Part shown: positions 8,889 to 10,929 of the stretch, one piece after another
Position numbering within the stretch: position 1 is the first letter of the stretch
Layout: every line of letters starts with the position of its first letter
The notes under the pieces: generated by a model
The model's input: only the letters and a program-made list of their open reading frames with translations
What the model was told of the DNA's origin: nothing
Databases searched by the model: none
Made by a program: the position numbers and the translations under genes
Assembly (NCBI GenBank): GCA_001929475.1
Contig: LXFE01000569.1
Coordinates: 1 to 10,929, forward strand
Origin: Neolecta irregularis DAH-3
Lineage: Eukaryota; Ascomycota; Neolectomycetes; Neolectales; Neolectaceae
Direction: 5' to 3'
Length of the DNA stretch: 10,929 bases

Positions 8889-9470
8889 CTATCGTGAAGT
8901 GTGCAGCCCGTCATGAACACCCCTCTTCATAAAATTTTCATCTAGAACCAGCTTTGTAATATCATCATCTTCGATGTAGAAGAATACCAAACCCATTGTC
9001 GGCCCAGAAAAGAAAGTGAATAATGTGTCTGGGCGAAGAAGCGTGGCAAACTTTTCCGTAAATGCTATTGTCTTAAGGTAAACTTGGTGTTTTCCAAGAA
9101 TATTTTCCGCAATCCCGATAACCCATATGATCTAAATACAAAACCATAATATCAAAGCACGGAAACGTCGACCCAAAGGAATCCCTCAATTTCTGGATAA
9201 GAATAATCGGAATTCATAAAGAGAATCAATCAATGACCGATTCACTTTCACTTGCCTGATTTCGTCGGTAGCTCGGCATGAGAGAAAATATACCTGTAAG
9301 ATTTTTTCGTTTGTTATTGAAGAGGACACCAATCTTTAGTTCACTGAAACCGTCAACATACCATGCCTCGAAGTTTGTAAGAAGACATTTATGACGATTC
9401 ACATGAAGCATTTTTCTTTTTGAAATACTTACCCTATATTTCTCTTTTTATTTGTTCCGAAACATTCCAT
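8889..9470 (-). pseudogene. possible multi-exon gene or relic, unidentified
   Basis: A minus-strand frame is open from 9131 to a stop at 8889, just after an ATTTAG acceptor-like site. It reads IIWVIGIAENILGKHQVYLK, then FATLLRPDTLFTFFSGPTMG and a DENFMKRGVHDGLHTS end, a composition that looks coding. Upstream, ATG at 9470 opens MECFGTNKKRNIG and meets a consensus GTAAGT donor at 9432. TTTCAG at 9344 would splice in frame to ELKIGVLFNNKRKNLT, followed by another donor, GTATAT. I could not connect these pieces into one continuous protein: stops intervene between 9300 and 9132 in every join I tried. No family is recognised. A decayed gene or a chance run is possible. Confidence 0.25.
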
Positions 9471-9805
9471 ATATACCAGAAACTTCATGTAAACTCCCCT
9501 AGAAATGTGGACCTGAACCCGCAGTGAAAGTACATCCACTAATCTGCCTTGTTCTGCTTACATAAAGCAAACCCACATTCGTACCCTTGTAACTTTTCAC
9601 AATATCTCGCTAAAAACAAGGTATTTCAGCCGACCGCAAACCCCAAATTTCGATCTGCATATTTCAGACATTATATAAATATATTATCGCCCTAGGACCT
9701 GAGCTAGTCGAATCGTGACCCCGGAGACGAATACTGCTATCTCCATAACCAGACAAAATCTCCTGAATTAAATATTCTTGCAGTTTGTCGTAAAGAAATG
9801 TGTTC

Positions 9806-9834
9806 CGCGCGAAACGTCAAATCGCGCGAAACGT
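9806..9834 (+). promoter_or_regulatory. duplicated CGCGCGAAACGT element (SBF/MBF-like)
   Basis: Perfect 12-bp copies lie at 9806-9817 and 9823-9834, 17 bp start to start. Each contains CGCGAAA, which fits the yeast SCB consensus CRCGAAA bound by SBF; the reverse reading TTTCGCGCG resembles E2F-type sites. A plausible role is a G1/S-type control element for a neighbouring gene, but that gene is not visible here. Confidence 0.4.
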
Positions 9835-10427
9835 AAAGGGAAATAATCAGCGCCACCACTTACCACTCCAACGCTTTGAATATACCCACCGAGATGCCTG
9901 TTATCTGTGACCCACCTCTAAGAGAACCAGCGACACTATTCACAACAAGACTATTAAAGCATTTGAGCAGCACTGCCCGGATTCCTCATCCAAGCTCCCT
10001 CCTCCCCTCTTCCTCCACGATTTTTACCATCACCAATTTCATTCGCGATTCACTATCCTATCTGTTTGGCACGGTTCTGCTTCTGACGTCGGTCCCCTGT
10101 CTTCCTAAGAGTATCTTCGTACCGGGAGTATGGGGCGTGCTGACGAGTCACCGTATGTAAATGGGGCTTAGCTTAGCTTTTCCTTTTTTTACATACAGCG
10201 TGTACTGGAAGGAAGTATGTTGTGTTCTGCAAGTATATAGATTAGTCCTCCGCCCCTCTTTCTTCTCAATCAATATATCAAAGATCATAAGTACAACTTC
10301 AAGAACCATATCGCTACTACCCTCCCATCCACCGCAGCCGACAATTACTCTATATCCATCCTTTTCCTGACTTTGACCCTTGGGACGGATTCTGCGCGAC
10401 AAGTTTTATTATGGATTTTATTATTCT

Positions 10428-10436
10428 ACGTTTCGC
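10428..10436 (-). promoter_or_regulatory. inverted copy of GCGAAACGT
   Basis: ACGTTTCGC on the plus strand is the exact reverse complement of the 9-bp core shared by the two elements near 9810 and 9830. A partial copy, ACGTTTCA, follows at 10439-10446. Confidence 0.3.
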
Positions 10437-10846
10437 TAACGTTTCATTAAAAGAATCTGGGTATCTCTTCTCGATATGCAAATTAACTTTCCTTGCCGTG
10501 GCTTATTCAATAATTTCATCGTTTTTAATCCGCTCTCCAGCTTGCTATGCATAGTCAGCAGGCTTTCAACAGCGTTTCTTTTGAAGGAGCCAGTATGTTC
10601 CGCGAACCAAAACCTTATTGTTCTATATTGCCTTCATATACCTGTTATTTACGAAATTGCCTATTTCCTTGTCCAGCAATGTTCTATTATCAAACAGTGT
10701 TTTCATATTCTGCCTCACATGGACCTTGCCATTGTTAAACGGGTCGAACTCACCAAAGGATACTCTGTAAGCTATGCGCTTAGAAGAACGGTAAGACCAA
10801 GTGGAGTAACGAGCCTAAGATTCCAGCCTAGATATACAATTGTTCT

Positions 10847-10880
10847 GTCCCACCTGTGGAATCGTCCCACCTGTGGAATC
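10847..10880. repeat. perfect 17-bp tandem duplication
   Basis: The unit GTCCCACCTGTGGAATC occurs twice without spacer. It includes CACCTG, an E-box-like hexamer. A recent replication-slippage duplication is the simplest explanation. Confidence 0.7.
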
Positions 10881-10929
10881 GCACAGCCACACCCCCAAAT
10901 CTGTAACCGTCCTCCACCAACCTTACCAC

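Larger units (their letters stand above)
9471..10929. other. promoter-like / intergenic right end
   Basis: No supported gene. Open frames at 9876-10160 (TTG start), 10148-10402 and 10547-10738 show low-complexity serine/proline or cysteine-rich translations with no domain. The plus strand has pyrimidine-rich runs (for example around 9988-10018) typical of fungal promoters, and two kinds of repeated element, so a plus-strand gene may start beyond the window. Confidence 0.4.

Noticed and set aside
9876-10402. Plus- and minus-strand frames of 69-94 codons
   Set aside because: Low-complexity translations of pyrimidine-rich promoter-like DNA, TTG start for the longest, mutually overlapping.

Overview
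The window looks like nuclear DNA of a filamentous ascomycete. The evidence is AT-leaning sequence, genes cut by very short GT-AG introns with fungal-type donors (GTATAT, GTATTC, GTATTT, GTATCC), TTAGGG-type telomeric hexamers, and protein families typical of such fungi. A leotiomycete (Sclerotinia/Botrytis-like) is my guess from general flavour, not a demonstrated placement. No bacterial operon, rRNA, tRNA, CRISPR array or recognisable transposon is visible.

Three protein genes are well supported, all on the minus strand. (1) 307-1780 is an F-box protein with leucine-rich C-terminal segments, in two exons. (2) 3456-4789 is a zinc-finger C78 cysteine peptidase of the ZUFSP/ZUP1 family (predicted K63-type deubiquitinase), rebuilt here as five exons encoding 380 residues with a visible Cys/His/Asp triad. 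(3) 5969-7753 is a secreted protein with two FAS1 (fasciclin) domains, in three exons encoding 569 residues. The introns are unusually short (37, 37, 38, 38, 44, 50 and 41 or 59 nt). Simple open-frame reading therefore breaks the genes into pieces, most visibly in the peptidase and in the second FAS1 domain.

Between these genes lie candidates that I can only partly support: a tiny plus-strand SANT/Myb-like gene starting 45 bp from the F-box start (1826-2193), a short minus-strand exon with a consensus GTGAGT donor (5238-5321), and a minus-strand multi-exon candidate or relic (8889-9470). Notable non-coding items are a degenerate interstitial telomeric array at 8304-8339, a duplicated CGCGCGAAACGT element at 9806-9834 with an inverted 9-bp copy at 10428-10436, and a perfect 17-bp tandem duplication at 10847-10880. 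The right-hand 1.4 kb looks like pyrimidine-rich promoter or intergenic DNA.

The genes do not form an obvious pathway. The F-box protein (ubiquitin ligation) and the ZUP1-like enzyme (ubiquitin removal) both touch ubiquitin biology, but common orientation and proximity are the only link visible. The fasciclin protein acts outside the cell and appears unrelated.
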